A DNA stretch of 64,000 nucleotides from an uncultured Acidobacteriota bacterium (GCA_937873515.1 CALMYB010000010.1:478286-542285); one strand, 5' to 3'; positions 9,829 to 17,734 are shown, counted from the stretch's first letter. The notes: generated by a model from the sequence alone, not told the origin. Made by a program: numbers and translations.

Positions 9829-9995
9829 GTCACCGATGGTGTACAACCTTGCGATCGTGACCGTTCGCAAAATGCGTACCGTTACCATCGGTGACAGATT
9901 TGTAACCGGATCGTCGCCGCGGTGACAAATGAGTAAGCTGTTTGTATTCAGGGTGATAGGTGCGGTGACGGACACCGAAAAGCGGTTTATCCTGT
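9829..9995 (+). other. Candidate origin of transfer (oriT) with nic-like octamer
   Basis: In the divergent region upstream of the mob operon, a perfect 12-bp inverted repeat GTCACCGATGGT/ACCATCGGTGAC (9829-9840 and 9884-9895) encloses a 6-bp repeat TTGCGA/TCGCAA (9849-9854, 9865-9870). GGTGAC recurs at 9890, 9921 and 9964. A CGGTG/CACCG hairpin (9963-9977) sits 10 bases before TATCCTGT (9988-9995). That octamer matches YATCCTG|Y, the nic consensus of RP4-type (MobP) origins. Cleavage would fall between 9994 and 9995 on the plus strand. The assignment combines sequence match and position; it is not proven. Confidence 0.6.
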
Positions 9996-10122
9996 CATAC
10001 AGCTTTTGCGTGCGATCCGCTCATTTTCCGATGGGCCCCTCGTTTCCGGCTTATTTGTTCGCCAGCGGTGCATTTCTACACCACTTACGCTCTCTCAAAC
10101 GCGTTGGCATGGCGATTGATTA

Positions 10123-10157
10123 GGCTCCTTCGGCACGAATTAAACCTATAAGGAGTC
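10123..10157 (+). promoter_or_regulatory. Hairpin that could hide the ribosome-binding site
   Basis: GGCTCCTT (10123-10130) can pair with AAGGAGTC (10150-10157), an 8-bp stem with one G-U pair and a 19-base loop. The second arm contains the AAGGAG Shine-Dalgarno sequence of the gene at 10170. The SD-start spacing of about 14 bases is long, so effects on translation are uncertain. Confidence 0.35.
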
Positions 10158-10169
10158 GATTAAGAACCT

Positions 10170-10430
10170 ATGTCAACATTCCCCGAAAACAACCCAACCC
10201 GAAGACGGCCTTCCGGGCAGCCGATGCTTCAGATCAACCGCCTCAACTACGTCAAGGTAAATGCCAAACTCCTCGACGGAACGGATGCGAAACTAAAGCA
10301 ATATCTCCGGTTTGCCGGCGAACAGATGAACACCGAGATCACCAACAATGACGTGATCGAATACGCGCTAAACATGCTCTTCGACCGAGATTCGGCCTTC
10401 AAATCCTGGCTCAAACAAAATGCGAAATAG
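10170..10430 (+). CDS. Small putative DNA-binding protein (RHH-like) beside oriT
   Basis: An 86-residue protein. After a basic, proline-rich N-terminus, residues ~26-75 (LNYVKVNAKLLDGTDAKLKQ and a helix ending in EYALNMLF) resemble a short strand plus two helices, as in ribbon-helix-helix proteins. It is the only plus-strand gene in this part of the element and faces away from the mob operon across the oriT candidate. A role in controlling transfer or maintenance is plausible from position only. Family not identified. Confidence 0.6.
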   Translation: MSTFPENNPTRRRPSGQPMLQINRLNYVKVNAKLLDGTDAKLKQYLRFAGEQMNTEITNNDVIEYALNMLFDRDSAFKSWLKQNAK

Positions 10431-10440
10431 CCCGATTACG

Positions 10441-11094
10441 TCACGCGGAGAACGCCGAAGGAAAAGCAGCCGGGCGAGCGAGCCCTGGTGCCGGACCGGG
10501 ATTACCGCCGACCATTTCATGACGGCTCGCTATCTTGTCAAGCTCGATCTCGAACGAGCGGATGCTTAGCCGGTTGCTTTCCTTCGAAAGTTGTTCGGCA
10601 AGAAAGTCGAGGTCCTCGGCTGCGAGATCGGTTTTAATCGACGAAGACGTACGGGCCAGCCTGTCGGCGGCTTCCTGAAACGTGACTCCGTCGTGGCCCT
10701 TCATCCATCGCCAGGTCACATGATGACCGTAGGACGCTTCAATGAGCTCGCCCCAAAAAGGGCGGTTCGTCTTCATACGGTTCTTCCCATTCATGGTGTC
10801 GATCACATACTTTGAATCGGAGAAGACCTCGGCGTGACATGGCCGGCGAAGCGTCTTCAGTGCCTGTGCACACGCCAGTATCTCGGCCTGCTGATTCGTG
10901 AGCGAACCGAGATACTTTGCGATCAGTTTAAGTTCCATCCGATTGCGGTCGATCATCACCGCACCGCAGCTGGCCGATGCGTCGCCGGTTCCGTTCCCAA
11001 GGCATGAAGCATCGGCATAAATCGTCACAACCGGAGTATAGTTTTCCGCGGTTTCCATGCCGCCACCCTGCGTGATAAGCGTTAGTCCGTTCAT
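10441..11094 (-). CDS. Ribonuclease HI family protein
   Basis: RNase HI cleaves RNA in RNA-DNA hybrids. All active-site positions are visible: the first Asp in TIYADAS, Glu in NQQAEILA, Asp in VFSDSKYV, His in WMKGHDG and the final Asp in EAADRLAR. The fold spans about residues 22-165, with a C-terminal extension rich in Pro/Ala. ATG 11094 is chosen because GAGGTGGG lies four bases upstream; a GTG three codons earlier overlaps that site. In this leading-region-like block it could process RNA primers or hybrids during second-strand synthesis in a recipient (inference). Confidence 0.9.
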   Translation of the reverse strand: MNGLTLITQGGGMETAENYTPVVTIYADASCLGNGTGDASASCGAVMIDRNRMELKLIAKYLGSLTNQQAEILACAQALKTLRRPCHAEVFSDSKYVIDTMNGKNRMKTNRPFWGELIEASYGHHVTWRWMKGHDGVTFQEAADRLARTSSSIKTDLAAEDLDFLAEQLSKESNRLSIRSFEIELDKIASRHEMVGGNPGPAPGLARPAAFPSAFSA

Positions 11095-11186
11095 GTATCC
11101 CACCTCAACAATCGCCTAAAAAAGAAAATAGGGCACCGGGAGGATCGATGCCCTGAGACCATCCGAAATTCACTTAAGAATCCCGA

Positions 11187-11657
11187 TCAGAACTGATCCA
11201 CATAGGGCTCGTCCGTAACCACGGTTGTCTCTATGGCAGACTGGCCGTTCGCCGCCGCTGGTGGATTGCCAGCCGGTCCCGTATACTGCGGCTCCTCAGC
11301 GGCCTGTTCAGTATAGTGCTCCGGCCCGTTATTCCGATTGCCGCCCGCGAACTCGAACGACTGGAGGATCACCTCGGCGCCCGCTCGTGGATCTCCGTCT
11401 TTTGTCATCCAGGGCTTAAACGTGAGTCTTCCCAAGACGAGCAGGTGCGTCCCCTTAGTGACGTTCGCGGCGATCGTCTCCGCGAGCTTGCCGAATGCAG
11501 TAACGTTGTACCACTCGGTGATCTGCACTTTCCCCTGCTCGGTCTTCTTGAATGAATTGGATGCCATCGAGAACGAAGCGATCGCCGAACCCTGATTCGA
11601 GTATCGAAGCTCGGCGTTGCCGCCCACGTTTCCAAGAATTGAAATCGAAGCTGCCAT
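11187..11657 (-). CDS. ssb: Single-stranded DNA-binding protein (first SSB of the element)
   Basis: SSB coats single-stranded DNA during replication and conjugation. The 156-residue sequence has a canonical OB fold (ISILGNVGGNAELRYSNQG to about residue 105), with ITEWYNVTAFGKLAE and GRLTFKPW, then a low-complexity Gln/Pro/Ala linker. It ends in DEPYVDQF, a weak version of the usual acidic DDDIPF tip that docks partner proteins. A clear GGAG site precedes the start. A second, diverged copy lies at 14735, so the element carries two. Confidence 0.93.
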   Translation of the reverse strand: MAASISILGNVGGNAELRYSNQGSAIASFSMASNSFKKTEQGKVQITEWYNVTAFGKLAETIAANVTKGTHLLVLGRLTFKPWMTKDGDPRAGAEVILQSFEFAGGNRNNGPEHYTEQAAEEPQYTGPAGNPPAAANGQSAIETTVVTDEPYVDQF

Positions 11658-11783
11658 GACAAATCTGTCTCCTTTTATCTATTTTTCTTGTATCTGAAAA
11701 CGACTGCCGTATCTGTTTTCGCAACTGATAACGCGTCGCTGTCACAGGCCCGGCTGCCGCTTAATTGTTCCTGTCTCTTACGA

Positions 11784-13460
11784 TCAGGCCGCGTGAACAA
11801 CCCGAACCACTCTCGTCTGTTGAACCGTGTTCTGATGTACACGCTCGGCCTGCTTATTCGCCTCGGCTTTCAGTTCCGCCTCACGGCTGCGAACTGCATC
11901 CCAGAGACGCTGTTTTTCCTGCCGCTTCTTCGCCTTTGCCTCGGCGTCGTTGTAGAGCGAGAACTTCAGAAATCGGAGCCGCCCCGCTGACGCATTTGCT
12001 ATCATTCGAAGCCATTTTCGGGTCAAGGGAGAGATACGATCGCGCAGCCGGACCTCCTGGGATTTTGCGACCGTGTTGAGAGCCGTGAACTGCTTCAGCG
12101 AGAGTCTTTGGTGCTCCTTGAACGCTGCATATGCTTCCTTCTTAAGCCGCGCAACGTCCGCCGAATCCGTCGTTTCGCGAAGGGCAAGATAGATCTCCTG
12201 ATAGTCTTTGTGACGCAGACTTCTCAGATGAAAGTCCTCGTACTGCCGATTCCACATGATCCGGAGAACCGAGGCGACGTACTGCATCTCTTCGTGATCG
12301 GGATTGACCTCCTGTCCCACCATGTACTCAAAGGTTTTTCCGCGCCCATGTGAACGGATCCGTCGAACCGAGCGAGTTACGCGATGGCTGTATATCCGAT
12401 CGAGTTTTATTCCAAGCCACTCCTCGAACTCCTGATCTGAGAACGGATGCGTCGAATCCTCTATCGAGTGCGTCCGAACCGGCGCCATCTGCACTCGCCC
12501 CGTTAGAAATGCAGTCCATTCGCAGCGTTCCACTCTTGCGTCGGCGATAAGCTCGCGGGCATTTCGAACCGCCGATCCGCCAAGCGAGTGACCGACAAAT
12601 AAGCGGCCAAGTTCCGAAGCGATAGAATTTGCTTCAAGCGGAAGACACGACGCATCGATCTCGCATTCGAAATCGAGGACAACGACCGTGCGCTGTCCGC
12701 TGTTCATGGTTAGTCCGACGATCCCGTTTTCGTCGTACTGCTCGAGATTCTCGAAAGTGAGAAAGTCGCGGTCCAGGTCCTCGATCGATTTGTCCCCGTC
12801 TTCAAGGTAGAAAGCCGCGAACTCATCATGGATCATTCGGCTGATCTTTTGCCGCCCGACACGCCGGATCGCGTACTTCAACTCGTCGTCGAAGATCGGT
12901 GTCCGCGGCGGAAGAGGCTTACGGTTCTTAACCGCTTCCTGAACCCGTCGCTGATCCGCTACGGTCAGCTTCTGCTCGGCTCGCTCGAACTCTTCGAATG
13001 CGACTTCGCGATCCGCATTCGTGGCCGTTACGCTCTCAAGCTGAAGTCCGAGAAGACCCATTTCCTTGAGCACCTCGGCCGTGCCTCGTTTACGGATCTC
13101 GCTGTAGTAATAAGCAGCGATCTGTCCGAACTCGAACTGCCCGGCGTCAGGGCTAGCGATCGCCTTGACGCACCGAACGAACTCTCGAGCGTCGCACTCA
13201 TCGCCGAGCACCTTCATCGCGTATTCGAGCGACATGATCTTCACCCGATCGAGCGGCTCGGGTTCCAGTTCGTCCGCAATTCTGACGACGACATCGCCGA
13301 GTATCGCGAATTCCTCAAGCTCCATTCGACGCAGCGGATTGTTTCCGAGGTGAGCACACCAGTCCTGCATCGGCGAGCCTGTATTCTGCGGTGAGAAAGC
13401 AAGGATCGGACTTTGCGGTGCGAAATTCCTGAGTTGGTCTATATTAAGTTGTGCAGCCAT
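11784..13460 (-). CDS. 558-residue protein of unknown function in the SSB/RNase H block
   Basis: The start is ATG 13460, which has GGAGAGGG six bases upstream; the frame is open 30 codons further but without such a site. Visible features are an acidic N-terminal half, a central stretch with hydrophobic strands (RTVVVLDFECEID) and a very basic, helical C-terminal third (KAKKRQEKQRLWDAV and on) typical of nucleic-acid binding. It has no membrane segment, Walker motif or obvious nuclease triad. Its place between ssb and DUF4326 suggests it belongs to the leading-region set. No family is recognised. Confidence 0.6.
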   Translation of the reverse strand: MAAQLNIDQLRNFAPQSPILAFSPQNTGSPMQDWCAHLGNNPLRRMELEEFAILGDVVVRIADELEPEPLDRVKIMSLEYAMKVLGDECDAREFVRCVKAIASPDAGQFEFGQIAAYYYSEIRKRGTAEVLKEMGLLGLQLESVTATNADREVAFEEFERAEQKLTVADQRRVQEAVKNRKPLPPRTPIFDDELKYAIRRVGRQKISRMIHDEFAAFYLEDGDKSIEDLDRDFLTFENLEQYDENGIVGLTMNSGQRTVVVLDFECEIDASCLPLEANSIASELGRLFVGHSLGGSAVRNARELIADARVERCEWTAFLTGRVQMAPVRTHSIEDSTHPFSDQEFEEWLGIKLDRIYSHRVTRSVRRIRSHGRGKTFEYMVGQEVNPDHEEMQYVASVLRIMWNRQYEDFHLRSLRHKDYQEIYLALRETTDSADVARLKKEAYAAFKEHQRLSLKQFTALNTVAKSQEVRLRDRISPLTRKWLRMIANASAGRLRFLKFSLYNDAEAKAKKRQEKQRLWDAVRSREAELKAEANKQAERVHQNTVQQTRVVRVVHAA

Positions 13461-13777
13461 ATATCCCTCTCCTATCCGGCTCTTTTTCGAGAACCGGAGA
13501 AACGCTTGATTATGGGCAGCGCTTCTTTTGCCCAAGTTAAGAAAAATCACTCGTTTTCAGGCTTGAAAATCCCTCTCAAGCGGGCGAGAAGGCGTGTGAA
13601 AGGGAACGGAAGGAACTCGGCCAAGAAGTTTTAGGAAAGCTCTTTAAGGTGGCTATAGAAGGCAGGTAAAGAACGACTGCGGTCGGTGATCTATGTCTGG
13701 ACCGACCGCTATATTTCAGAGTTCAGCAAAAAAAGATTGACGCGGTTCTCAACGACACATTTAGCCAAGCCGGAGTT
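13461..13777. other. Intergenic region with a 9-bp palindromic hairpin
   Basis: These 317 bases lie upstream of the 558-residue gene and hold no credible gene. The upstream promoter region should be here. The one striking structure is the perfect hairpin at 13679-13709. Confidence 0.5.
13679..13709. promoter_or_regulatory. Perfect 9-bp inverted repeat upstream of the 558-residue gene
   Basis: GCGGTCGGT and ACCGACCGC flank a 13-base loop. There is no T-run on either strand, so it is not a classical terminator. It could be an operator or, if this is a leading region, a structure used on the single-stranded transferred DNA. Confidence 0.4.
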
Positions 13778-14086
13778 TTAGCGATCCCGGTTTTCGTCCA
13801 GCGTATTTAGTACCCTGACCAATACGTCGCCGTGACAAGATTGTGGTTTGCACCAGCAGGCGAGGATCTTTCCCCGCAGTTCTTCAATATCCGCTATCAA
13901 TTCACTGGAATAGAGATATTCCTCGTAGCGTTTGATAGCCTCTTCCCTCGACCCGACAATGAACTCGGCCCTGGTCTTGCGGTCCGATATGTGTGTGAAG
14001 GGATTGCCCCATTTCGAAGGCCGTCCGATGTAAACGTCGTACCGATCTCTCTTGCAGTGAACTACCGAAGCTTGTTGAGCTGACAT
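13778..14086 (-). CDS. DUF4326 family protein
   Basis: A 102-residue protein with the hallmarks of DUF4326: VYIGRPSKWGNPF near the N-terminus, an EEAIKRYEEYL helix, then LACWCKPQSCHGDVLVRVL, which supplies a CxCx4CH metal- or nucleotide-binding pattern. Members are common in phages and plasmids but their biochemical role is not settled. ATG 14086 is chosen for its strong CAGGAGAG site. The large protein at 4298 contains a related motif, so the element has at least two proteins of this type. Confidence 0.85.
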   Translation of the reverse strand: MSAQQASVVHCKRDRYDVYIGRPSKWGNPFTHISDRKTRAEFIVGSREEAIKRYEEYLYSSELIADIEELRGKILACWCKPQSCHGDVLVRVLNTLDENRDR

Positions 14087-14233
14087 GATCTCTCCTGAAG
14101 CAAACCCATATGGATTAGGAAAGGCGTTGTTTAAGGAAGCTGCCTCCCGAGCACCCGAATAAAGCACCCGGTACCAGGCTCGAAAATCCCTCGCCCCTCA
14201 GCATGAGAATTCACTGATCGAAAGCCGGAATCG

Positions 14234-14629
14234 TTACTCCCGACGCGCCAACTCGTCCAATCTCTTTTGGAGATATGCAAAAGTCTTCGGTGCTCGCTTT
14301 TGCATCTGAGCACGGCCGGTTCCCAGACCATCCGAGGGGATAACGATCACACGGGTTGAATCCGTGATGGCGATCGTCGCAAAGGCACGGTCTATAGCTG
14401 CCTTGTTCTGTTCGAACTCGGCGTCGGTGAAGAACGCATCCGGCCCCATCGACGGCTTCTTCTTCGTAGGTATCCCGACAGCATTCGGCTCGCCCCTCAT
14501 CGCCGCGGCCTGCCCGCCAAACCCGCGCTGCTCCAGATTGTCTCCAAAGAGAAATATCTTGTCGGGATTCGCACGAACGTAGTCGCGGGTGATTAACCGT
14601 ATACGCTCAACCTTGAACTTAGTATTCAT
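14234..14629 (-). CDS. Macro-like phage/plasmid protein (GDNL..GGQA family)
   Basis: A 131-residue protein. Conserved-looking segments are IFLFGDNLEQRGFGGQAAAM (about 20-39), PNAVGIPTKKKPS and VIVIPSDGLGTG (about 94-105). The glycine-rich GFGGQAA and GLGTG loops resemble those that bind ADP-ribose in macrodomains, but that is an inference from motif shape. Similar small proteins occur in phage and plasmid genomes. ATG 14629 is preceded by GACAGGAT. It sits between DUF4326 and the second ssb. Confidence 0.65.
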   Translation of the reverse strand: MNTKFKVERIRLITRDYVRANPDKIFLFGDNLEQRGFGGQAAAMRGEPNAVGIPTKKKPSMGPDAFFTDAEFEQNKAAIDRAFATIAITDSTRVIVIPSDGLGTGRAQMQKRAPKTFAYLQKRLDELARRE

Positions 14630-14734
14630 ATCCTGTCTGAGGGGACGGACCGCCGCGAGATCGACGCAGGATGAGATCATCCCGCCGCTTCAATGCGACG
14701 GCCCGTTTGTGAAGGGACTGTTGAAAGTGCGGGA

Positions 14735-15148
14735 TCAATAAGCCGCCGCCTGCTGTCCGACCTCCTGTACGCCATCCGGTACATATTCGGACATCGCTCC
14801 GGCATCACCGGTATCATCACGTCGCCCGCCGGGGAGGAACTGGAACTCCTGCAGAATGATGTCCGCTCCGGCCTGGGGATTACCGTCGCGGTCAACCCAG
14901 GGATTGAACGTCAGCCTGCCCTGTACCGCAAGGCCTGTACCTTTCTTGACGTATTGTGCAAGCGTCTCCGCCTGCCGGCCGAAAGCGATAACGCGGAACC
15001 AGTCGGTCTTCTGCTCCTTGCCGCCCTCCGAGGTTTTCCTGAAAGTATTTGAGGCAATCGAAAAACTTGCCATCAGCGTTCCGTTATCGCTGATCTTCGT
15101 CTCCGGTGCCTTTCCGAGATTTCCAATGATCGAAATGTTTGCTCCCAT
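14735..15148 (-). CDS. ssb: Second single-stranded DNA-binding protein, no acidic tail
   Basis: A 137-residue SSB with a complete OB fold (ISIIGNLGKAPETKISDNG, TDWFRVIAFGRQAE, GRLTFNPW, ADIILQEFQFL). It is clearly related to the SSB at 11187 but much diverged. The C-terminus ends EVGQQAAAY and lacks any acidic docking tip, so it may coat DNA without recruiting the host replication proteins that bind that tip (inference). A good GGGAG ribosome site precedes the start. Confidence 0.92.
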   Translation of the reverse strand: MGANISIIGNLGKAPETKISDNGTLMASFSIASNTFRKTSEGGKEQKTDWFRVIAFGRQAETLAQYVKKGTGLAVQGRLTFNPWVDRDGNPQAGADIILQEFQFLPGGRRDDTGDAGAMSEYVPDGVQEVGQQAAAY

Positions 15149-15229
15149 TTTGATTTGTTTCTCCCTTAAATAGATATCTAAAGCTCCGAACCCGCGCCGG
15201 GGCTGCGATCTGCCCGCCGCTCTGTTTAT

Positions 15230-15571
15230 TCATGCCTTAAATACAAAGAGCTGTTTTCCCTGTGAAGTAGCGTAGTCGATCGAATGCTTTGTGCCTGGGC
15301 TTATCCCGTCCCATACTGCGATGACTGCATCGACTGCCCCAACCATTACACAATTGCGCATAAACCCGGCGCGCTTTCCGTACCTGTCCCAGTCCGCCAA
15401 ATATTCCGTAAACTCGATGCCGTTCGACTGCGCATAGAGCCGTGCGAACGTATCGACGCCCCGAGCCCCGGCCGAGACGATATGCGTTGGCGTCATACCG
15501 CTATCCGCGACCGCCTGGGCAATCAGAGCAGGATCGCTGACGCTCCTGCTCCCGCAGATCAACACTTTCAT
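15230..15571 (-). CDS. SLOG-fold protein (DUF2493/YspA-like)
   Basis: A 113-residue Rossmann-like protein beginning MKVLICGSRSVSDP, followed by THIVSAGARGVDTFARLYA (about 29-47) and a C-terminal AVIAVWDGISPGTKHSIDYA. These match the YspA/DUF2493 branch of the SLOG superfamily, which binds nucleotides or nucleotide-derived ligands and is frequent in phages and plasmids. It has a strong AAGGAG site and is the furthest upstream gene of the minus-strand leading-region block. Confidence 0.88.
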   Translation of the reverse strand: MKVLICGSRSVSDPALIAQAVADSGMTPTHIVSAGARGVDTFARLYAQSNGIEFTEYLADWDRYGKRAGFMRNCVMVGAVDAVIAVWDGISPGTKHSIDYATSQGKQLFVFKA

Positions 15572-16013
15572 TCGTTTCTTCTCCTTCGATTTGAAGTTGA
15601 TTTGAAGCCAACTGCCGCTGCTGGCCGTCGTTTCATGGCGTACCGACAGCCTTGTTTTTCCGGGCTCTCTTGTTATGAAAGGGCTGTTCTAATGTGAGGT
15701 AAATGGAGTCCAAGCAAGTCGTTCTGCGACACCGATGAGACGTGCGGAACGGTCGACGTGAAGCGCAGGACGTGATCTGCGAGGGTCCCTTAATCAGACA
15801 ACGAATATCGTCGCACGGCAAGAAACGAACTCAAGTCCATCAGGATCGATGAATTGACGACCGTTCGTGCGAACCTCGACACGGCTTCGCAAACAGCCTT
15901 CGGCCGAGGGTTGGAGTTATATGCAGGTTCCTAGTAGACCAATTGTGACCTAATTGAGGAGTAGGATTTACGCGCTTCGACTCTGCTGCCAAGAGCCGCT
16001 TACTCGAAAATAT
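15572..16013. other. Intergenic region, end of leading-region block
   Basis: These 442 bases contain no persuasive gene on either strand and no strong terminator. A promoter for the minus-strand block should lie near the right side of 15572. Base composition becomes more AT-rich beyond this point, marking a change from transfer genes to cargo. Confidence 0.5.
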
Positions 16014-16730
16014 TCAAGGTTCTTTCTGAATACTAACCGAATTTAGGTGAAAGGAACTGTACATCAGTTCGGCATTGTCGTAACTTATATATCCGAAGGA
16101 TATTAGTTTATTGATGCGCCGCAGTTCATCATAATTCGGAATACGAACATCGAGTGGGATTTTGAAAAGGCGGGGATCGTTCTTACTGAAGCCGCACTTA
16201 GTCTTGCCGTTAAAGAGAAAATTCCAAAGATTTATGGAACAGCTATAGAGGATTCTTTCTGAGGGTTCGATCGTTTTCCATTCATTCAGTGTCTCTTTTA
16301 TTTTCTCAAAAAAATTCACGGCATTTCGATAACGAAGTTGGCTACCGGACGTGCTTCCCTTCTTGCCACTTTGACTGAACGTCAGTTGGCTCTTGCCACG
16401 CTTCCTTCTTACAACGTAAGTTCGGAGTGCTCTGTGGCGCAGACATTCGCCCCTATCAAAAAAGCCTAAAGCACAATATTCTGCTTGTATTAGGATGATC
16501 GAGTAGGGCTTGGGGGGAATAGACAGCCGTTCACAATAGGAAAGCAAAGACTCCTCACTTGATAACCTCGGAAAGGGCAACGGAAGCCTTAGATCAAAAC
16601 ATTTTACGCGATTTATATAAACGCTCAGAATATGCTTCTCGACATCAATCTGGGGGGTTACCTCACAATTCTCGCTGACCTGTCTTATAAGTATGAGGGT
16701 GTCGGAAGGTGAAAGACGCAAACTAGGCAT
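16014..16730 (-). CDS. Vms1-like (VLRF1-type) putative ribosome-associated release factor
   Basis: A 238-residue protein. The region around residues 80-155 (YCALGFFDRGECLRHRALR, YVVRRKRGKSQL, KKGSTSGSQLRYRN, then FFEKIKETLNEW) resembles the core of VLRF1 domains. These are the Vms1/ANKZF1-like eRF1-fold proteins that release nascent chains from stalled ribosomes in ribosome quality control. Glutamines in the loop after RGKSQ would match the catalytic-loop position. The identification rests on motif memory only. The gene is AT-richer than the transfer block, lacks an obvious Shine-Dalgarno site and follows a membrane-protein gene by 39 bases. Confidence 0.5.
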   Translation of the reverse strand: MPSLRLSPSDTLILIRQVSENCEVTPQIDVEKHILSVYINRVKCFDLRLPLPFPRLSSEESLLSYCERLSIPPKPYSIILIQAEYCALGFFDRGECLRHRALRTYVVRRKRGKSQLTFSQSGKKGSTSGSQLRYRNAVNFFEKIKETLNEWKTIEPSERILYSCSINLWNFLFNGKTKCGFSKNDPRLFKIPLDVRIPNYDELRRINKLISFGYISYDNAELMYSSFHLNSVSIQKEP

Positions 16731-16769
16731 AAATTGCTTGGGTCAAGACTCTTACAGGAGATAAATCTA

Positions 16770-17177
16770 CTAGGGTAGTGTTGACATACGATGTTTTCGC
16801 AAGGTTAGAAAAAAGGCTAGCCATATGATTGCTTGACCAAGAAAGTAAACTCCAAGATTCAACCAGATTACGGATCGTTGGTTGTCCCACACGTAAATCG
16901 TTCCCCTTATATTTCCTTCCCAAGAGATCATTAGCCAAACTAGGGACATTAAGTAATGGCCTACCATCAACGCGATGAAAAAAAACTTCGCTTTTGTTGT
17001 CGTACTGTTTGTAGAAAGGTAGAGTGCAATTAAGAGGGCAATCCAGGAAAGGCCGAGGAAGGCGATCAACGGCGACAAAAATATCCCAGTTCCTTTTCCG
17101 AAACCAATAGCGATGAATGCCGACACTCCATACAGCAACGTGTAAAAAAATCCGAAAACTATTTTCCAGTATTTCAT
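16770..17177 (-). CDS. Four-helix small membrane protein, function unknown
   Basis: A 135-residue protein with four hydrophobic helices: about residues 5-27, 31-53, 64-86 and 104-127. No family is recognised. It lies just upstream of the VLRF1-like gene on the same strand and is of similar AT-rich composition, so the two may form a cargo unit. Another frame overlaps the same stretch, but the alternating hydrophobic pattern favours this one. Confidence 0.5.
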   Translation of the reverse strand: MKYWKIVFGFFYTLLYGVSAFIAIGFGKGTGIFLSPLIAFLGLSWIALLIALYLSTNSTTTKAKFFFIALMVGHYLMSLVWLMISWEGNIRGTIYVWDNQRSVIWLNLGVYFLGQAIIWLAFFLTLRKHRMSTLP

Positions 17178-17262
17178 AGCCTGCGCACCTTGAACTCAAG
17201 TACCGAGAAAATGTAGTGGGAGAATCAGTTCAGTTGCTTAGTATTCTTCATTAGCCTTTCGG

Positions 17263-17707
17263 CTAGCCATAGTCACGTTGCTTTATGGTAATCGTCTGAA
17301 TGATCTCGTTCCAAATTTTAGTCTTGTCCTCATTCTTTTTTGCTCCAAGCCATTTATTTACAAGATCTGATATGTCTTCGTACTTAACTGGCTTTGTAAA
17401 GGAGCCAAACTTTCCTGATTTGGCCATATCATTTCTTGCTTCTAAGAGTTTATCAAATGTCTCACGGGCCATCTGCGACGATGTCGTGAGGTTATGCCAG
17501 GTCTTGTCGGGCAACTCCGCTTGATCGTAACTCCACCAGTAAGGTATTGAAGTACCGGGAATCGTACTTGTTCCAGCTGGAGCTTGTCCCGTCGCTGCCG
17601 ATAATCCTGCATGGGAGAATGAATCCTGAAAAGCGTGCAAAAATGTTCCCAGAGCCGAGAATGCATTACCATTCTCGCCCCGAGCAACATAGCTTCCGAA
17701 CGAATTC
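17263..17707 (-). pseudogene. C-terminal part of an RHS-repeat protein, cut off by an IS
   Basis: The open frame on the minus strand runs in from the IS edge and contains ALGTFLHAFQDSFSHAG, a motif found near the C-terminus of some RHS proteins, before a variable tail ending QRDYG. Excising the IS and one copy of its ATTC target repeat joins it in frame to the RHS segment at 18923 (ELWN then SFGSYVARGENG). It is therefore the severed 3' end of one gene and has no start of its own. Confidence 0.8.
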
Positions 17708-17734
17708 TGAGCTACCCCCCGTTTCGATGCCAGT

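Larger units (their letters stand above)
9783..10169. other. Divergent intergenic region holding oriT candidate and promoters
   Basis: These 387 bases lie between the minus-strand accessory gene and the plus-strand 86-residue gene. Apart from the oriT candidate and the hairpin at 10123-10157 it contains no convincing gene. Both flanking genes encode small DNA-binding-like proteins, so autoregulatory operators within the repeated GGTGAC motifs are likely. Confidence 0.6.

Noticed and set aside
16723..17199. 158-residue open frame overlapping the small membrane protein
   Set aside because: The alternative frame at 16770-17177 has four regular hydrophobic helices; this one has an irregular composition.
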